A stretch of DNA of 33,311 nucleotides, from the NCBI RefSeq assembly GCF_000275845.1, contig NW_006766904.1, positions 270,117 to 303,427 of the forward strand, written 5' to 3'. Below are positions 29,818 to 33,311 of this stretch, one piece after another. This stretch comes from Dichomitus squalens LYAD-421 SS1 (taxonomy: Eukaryota; Basidiomycota; Agaricomycetes; Polyporales; Polyporaceae). Numbering within the stretch: position 1 is the first letter of the stretch; every line of letters begins with the position of its first letter. The notes beneath the pieces were generated by a model. That model was not told where the DNA came from. It saw nothing but the letters and a program-made list of their open reading frames with translations, and searched no databases. The translations under genes and the position numbers were made by a program.

Positions 29818-31988
29818 ATGGACACACCCAGGTCGGAGAGAACGCACGTCGGGACAGAGCTGTCCCATGCGGACAAGGCTTCCAAGTATGCAGGCCCGCT
29901 CTCCGCTGCGACGTCCGTCGCGCCCTCCATTTATGAGAAGGGCGATGCTGTCGTGGTCGAGACGGAGATGCTCGATGTCCCGCCGGACGGTGGTCGCGGG
30001 TGGGTCGTCGTGCTCGGCTGTGTCATCTTCTCTGCAGCCACGGTCGGATGGGGGTATGTTTTCGTGTTGAGTGATCTGAACAGCAGAGATCGTTGAACCT
30101 CCCATGGCTCCTTTTTTTCACCTCTATGCACTCCATGAACATTCGTCATTTCTGTGGATACCGCAACCTCCCCAACGCCGCCCGTGATGCGTCGTTCGCG
30201 GTGGAAGGCTTGTGAGCAGCGGACAAAACTGCCCGATCCTTGCTTCTCTCTTGCATCTGTCGTACTCACCACTCACCAGGTTTGGGGCGTCACGGAGGAG
30301 TACTTGAAGAATCATGTCTTCCCGGACGCTTCGGACTCTGTGTTGAGCACCCTTGGCAGCGTGTCTGGTATGGTGAGTGATTTCCTTCACATTCCTTTTT
30401 CGGATGTCACATTAACCGTCGCCCTAGTTTATGACGCTGCTCAGTGTGATCCCTGGAAAATTGGCAGACCGCTAGTGAGTCTGTCGCGCCCCTAGCTTGT
30501 CGATGCGACTCTGACAATAGCTTCTTTACAGCGGGTACAAGGTAAGCGTACACTCCACGGCCCCTGTCCCTGCCTTGACGCGTAGGATGTCATACAGCCG
30601 TTCTTGGCTGCTGGTGCCATTATTTGGACCATAAGCATGCTCGCATGCATTTTTGCAACGAAGCTGTGGCACTTCTTTGTGATCATGGTGAGTTGGTCAC
30701 GCGATTGCGACGTCACCCTGCCGTTGACACGTTCATGCTTAGGGTCCAGTCCAGGGTATCGCGAACGCATTGGTGTTCCCGCTGATCGTAGGTCTAAACC
30801 ATCATCGTGGCTGACTTCGCGCATCTGACTTGCCGTTAGGTGGCTCTTCCGGCCCAGTGGTTCTTGCGGCATCGCGCACTCGCAACAGGCATTGTCGTCG
30901 CTGGCAGCTCCATCGGTGAGACCGGTTGTTCCTTTCCATTCTTACATTAGCTGAGCCGCAATGATGTAGGTGGTGCAGTGTCCTCCTTGATATTCGGCGT
31001 GATGCTCAATTCCTTGGGCCTGAAGAAGTCTTTCGCAATTTACACCGCTATGGACGGAGCTCTCTTCGTTGCCGCATACTTCATGATATCTGAGCGGCGT
31101 AAGCCCTCGCAGAGGAAACCGATCGTCTGGTTCGACAAGTCTTTCTTCACAGACCCCGTCTTTTGGAGTCTCGGCGGCTGTTTCTTCTTCACCGTCTTCG
31201 GCTATCTGTCCCCGGTGTTCTTCCTGCCTACCTTCGCGCAGGAGAAGCTGCCCAATTTGTCGCCTCTGGTGAGTCTCTCCTCCATGGTCTGCACGAGCGA
31301 CGTGTTGACGCATCCACTCGCAAGCTCTCCATCCTACCAGTAGCTATGCTCAACTTCTCTGCTGCGACCGGCCGCACTCTCGTAGGCTTGCTCGGCGACC
31401 GCATCGGCCCGGTCAACGCGCTCTGGAGCGCCATCATGCTTTCTGGCCTCATCCAGATGCTCGTTTGGTCCTTCGTCTCTACTTATGCTGGCATCGTATG
31501 CGCTTCGTCTTTCTCTCCTGGGGTATACGACGCCTCTGACATATGACATGATTCTTCCTCCCTCAAACGGTCATCACTACAGATGGTCTTTGGCATCATG
31601 TATGGCTTCGTGTGTGGCTGCTTCCTCTCGCTCAGTCCGGCAGTCGCTTCGCAGCTGTACGGCTCGAGCAGGCTGGCTGGGTTGTCGGGGCTGTTGTTGA
31701 TGTTCAATCTCCCAGGTATGTGCAATCCTACGTGCACTGATGCAGACGCCTTCGACTGACGGTCGGCGTAGGCAACAGCGCCGGTGCCCCCATCGGAGGC
31801 GCGATCCTGTCAGCGACGGGGGGCAATTGGCTCGCGGTCTCGCTCTACTCGGGCAGTCTCCAAATCATCGGGGCCACTGTGCTGCTATATGGTATGCCCC
31901 ATCCTTCGCGAACGTGTTCTCGGCGGTTCTGACGCCCTTTCCCTCAGCGCGATTCAAGCGCGAACCGAAAATATTCACGGTGTACTGA
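29818..31988 (+). CDS. MFS monocarboxylate-transporter-like permease, 12 exons
   Basis: Predicted plasma-membrane transporter of the monocarboxylate (MCT/MCH) branch of the major facilitator superfamily; its substrate cannot be read from sequence. Exons: 29818 to about 30057, 30280-30372, 30428-30474, 30532-30541, 30586-30687, 30743-30787, 30840-30915, 30970-31268, 31325-31495, 31583-31715, 31772-31891, 31948-31988. They join in phase to about 458 residues. A hydrophilic N-terminus leads to the family signature PPDGGRGWVVVLGC (55-68) opening span 1. Later blocks: WGVTEEYLKNHVFPDAS, KLADRYGYK, GPVQGIANALVFPLI, PAQWFLRHRALATGIVVAGS, LVGLLGDRIGPVNALW and GNSAGAPIGGAILSATGGNW; it ends KREPKIFTVY. 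Exon 4 is a 10-nt microexon. The exon-1 donor is uncertain: the strong GTATGT at 30054 breaks the frame, while weaker GTTTTC (30058) or GTGTTG (30064) keep it. Apart from that the gene is intact, unlike its upstream copy. Confidence 0.88.
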
Positions 31989-33060
31989 ACACGCAGGACG
32001 CACCCCGGGGGCCACACGGCGACCATGTCTCTCTCTCTGCTTCCGATTACGATTGACGCATTTCATGTCGCTTCACGCTTCGCAAACGCCCTGCCCTTAC
32101 GGCAAAGGCGACGATTTCCACCTCCCATTCCCACTAGACCTATCACGCCACAACTCGTCTCGTTCCTGGGCCGCAGGGACTTCTTCTCAAATATCAGACT
32201 AATAATTCGGCACACGCATTCCATACTACATTTGCATAGACCGTACACGTAGATATCCTCATAGCATCATGTTTCACAGCTTTATTCGCAGGATTATGCT
32301 GTGCTAATTATGGGCGGGCTGAGGAGGGACCCGTGGCATAAAGACGTACATGGACGATCGGTTGGCGTCCAGCGTCGTCGCTTGCTGCCCATGACTTTGC
32401 AAATGCTCTTATGTTGTGAGTCACCTGTAACGCACTTGACAAACCTTCGCTAGATTTTCGCGTCAAGACCGCAAGATCCGTTTCAATCATCGGCTTTCGA
32501 CTGCTGCGTCGAGAGGCGTCAAACAGGATTGAGGTCTAGCGGAAGGCCGTCGTTGACAGTACTGTGTCATTGTCATGGGGTGGTTCATAGACTCCCGCTA
32601 TATGTCCATATCTAGCAGCACACGTGTAAGGCAATCTGGAAGCATTGGAGTTGGTCGATCTTCTACTAGGGGCAGGATAATTTTCCTCCAGAAGCAGGGA
32701 TGTGCGGGTCGACGCAACCGTTGACCAGGTTTACAGGTATAGTAAACCCGTCGACATGTCGACAAGGTGAACGGTACACTTTCGCACGCTCACGCGCCTG
32801 TCGGCGACCCAGCAACTTCGACGTTTTCACCCGTTCGTCTCAGCGCCTAATTCACCCGTCTGCTCGTCCTCCCCGCGCTTTGAGTTGTCGAACTCTCCCC
32901 ACTCATCCGTTTGACATCAAACATTGCACAACAGTTTCCCAAGCATCTCTGCTATCTGTTAATAATCTCAAATCAGCGCTCCGATCCCTACAACTGTATC
33001 ACCAACCCACTTTCTTCCACCTACCCTCTCATCTACTCTCGCCGCTCCCCTTTGTCAGTG
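31989..33060. other. 3' region and spacer
   Basis: No gene recognised between the transporter stop and about 33060. From 32880 onward the sequence is pyrimidine-rich, like a plus-strand promoter and leader. Confidence 0.4.
32750..32763. repeat. Perfect 14-bp palindrome GTCGACATGTCGAC
   Basis: Located just after GTTTACAGGTATAGTAAAC (32729-32747), which is itself nearly symmetric. Two adjacent dyads in a likely upstream region could be a dimeric-regulator site; no function is shown. Confidence 0.4.
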
Positions 33061-33073
33061 CAGCAACTATGTA

Positions 33074-33310
33074 TCATATTCCAAGTACTGCACTAGTGAA
33101 TGCATCTGGCTGGTTCCCCCATGCGCCATCTATTGTCTCCGAAGTCTCTGTAGCGGGCTCTCCATCGGCATCCATGTCCAATATATTCCATACCTCGAGC
33201 TCTTCATCTAATGATGCCGTCATGTCGGAATCTTCCCTCCGTTTCTGCCAGTAATGACATGAGAAGCCGAAGAGCAATTCGAGCTTGATTTTGATAACAG
33301 AAGGAAAGAT
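33074..33310 (-). CDS. Possible 3' end of a gene entering from the right edge
   Basis: On the minus strand a frame stays open from the window edge to TGA at 33076-33074 (78 codons). It reads IFPSVIKIKLELLFGF, then CHYWQKRREDSDMTASLDEE, then an acidic tail (DMDADGEPATETSETIDG) ending FTSAVLGI. Acidic composition and continuity suggest a protein C-terminus, but no family is recognised. The alternative is a plus-strand start at ATG 33069 (MYHIPSTALVNASGWFPHAP, Ser-rich, stop at 33254), preceded by a pyrimidine-rich leader. At most one of the two is likely to be real. Confidence 0.25.
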   Translation of the reverse strand: MFPSVIKIKLELLFGFSCHYWQKRREDSDMTASLDEELEVWNILDMDADGEPATETSETIDGAWGNQPDAFTSAVLGI

Positions 33311-33311
33311 C

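Noticed and set aside
1..33311. CRISPR arrays, bacterial operons, rRNA genes or a biosynthetic or mating-type cluster
   Set aside because: No spaced direct-repeat array, no core biosynthetic enzyme, no pheromone or homeodomain gene was seen; the genes are unrelated fungal genes.

Overview
The window is fungal nuclear DNA, almost certainly from a mushroom-forming basidiomycete (Agaricomycetes). Evidence: short introns (mostly 45-110 nt) with GTRNGT donors and CAG/TAG acceptors, many small exons, and eukaryotic genes on both strands. Placing it in Polyporales is an inference from overall style only. Coordinates of spliced genes are the outer limits of the coding sequence; exon limits are in each entry.

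Layout. 1-1090: a non-autonomous inverted-repeat element cut by the window edge. 1588-3579 (+): a five-exon TPR/J-domain co-chaperone (DNAJC7 type). 3680-9480: mostly non-coding, with an imperfect tandem repeat, a few doubtful small ORFs and a well-bounded inverted-repeat transposon relic (8030-8820) flanked by a 9-bp direct repeat. 9607-10499 (+): a secreted Ser/Pro/Gly-repeat protein behind a clear TATA box. 11658-13051 (-): the mitochondrial inner-membrane insertase OXA1, head to head with a small DUF202 membrane protein (13688-14338, +). 15820-16498: a second transposon relic with TA-flanked termini of Tc1/mariner type. 17542-20906 (+): a 736-residue low-complexity protein of unknown function whose single intron is 1154 nt long. 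21744 to about 22384 (-): a decayed zinc-type alcohol dehydrogenase/quinone oxidoreductase. 23847-26358 (+): an endosomal/vacuolar Na+/H+ exchanger of the NHX1 type. 27237 to about 28206 and 29818-31988 (+): a tandem pair of monocarboxylate-transporter-like MFS genes, the first a deleted pseudogene, the second an essentially intact 12-exon gene. The last kilobase holds the edge of an unresolved gene.

The genes do not form a pathway or cluster. Housekeeping functions (protein folding, mitochondrial membrane insertion, organellar ion exchange) alternate with faster-changing pieces (secreted repeat protein, duplicated transporter, gene relics, small transposons). The most distinctive signals are two transposon relics with recognisable target-site duplications, an oversized intron in an otherwise compact gene, and the pseudogenised transporter, which carries a new perfect 14-bp inverted repeat across a former splice site that its sister copy lacks.
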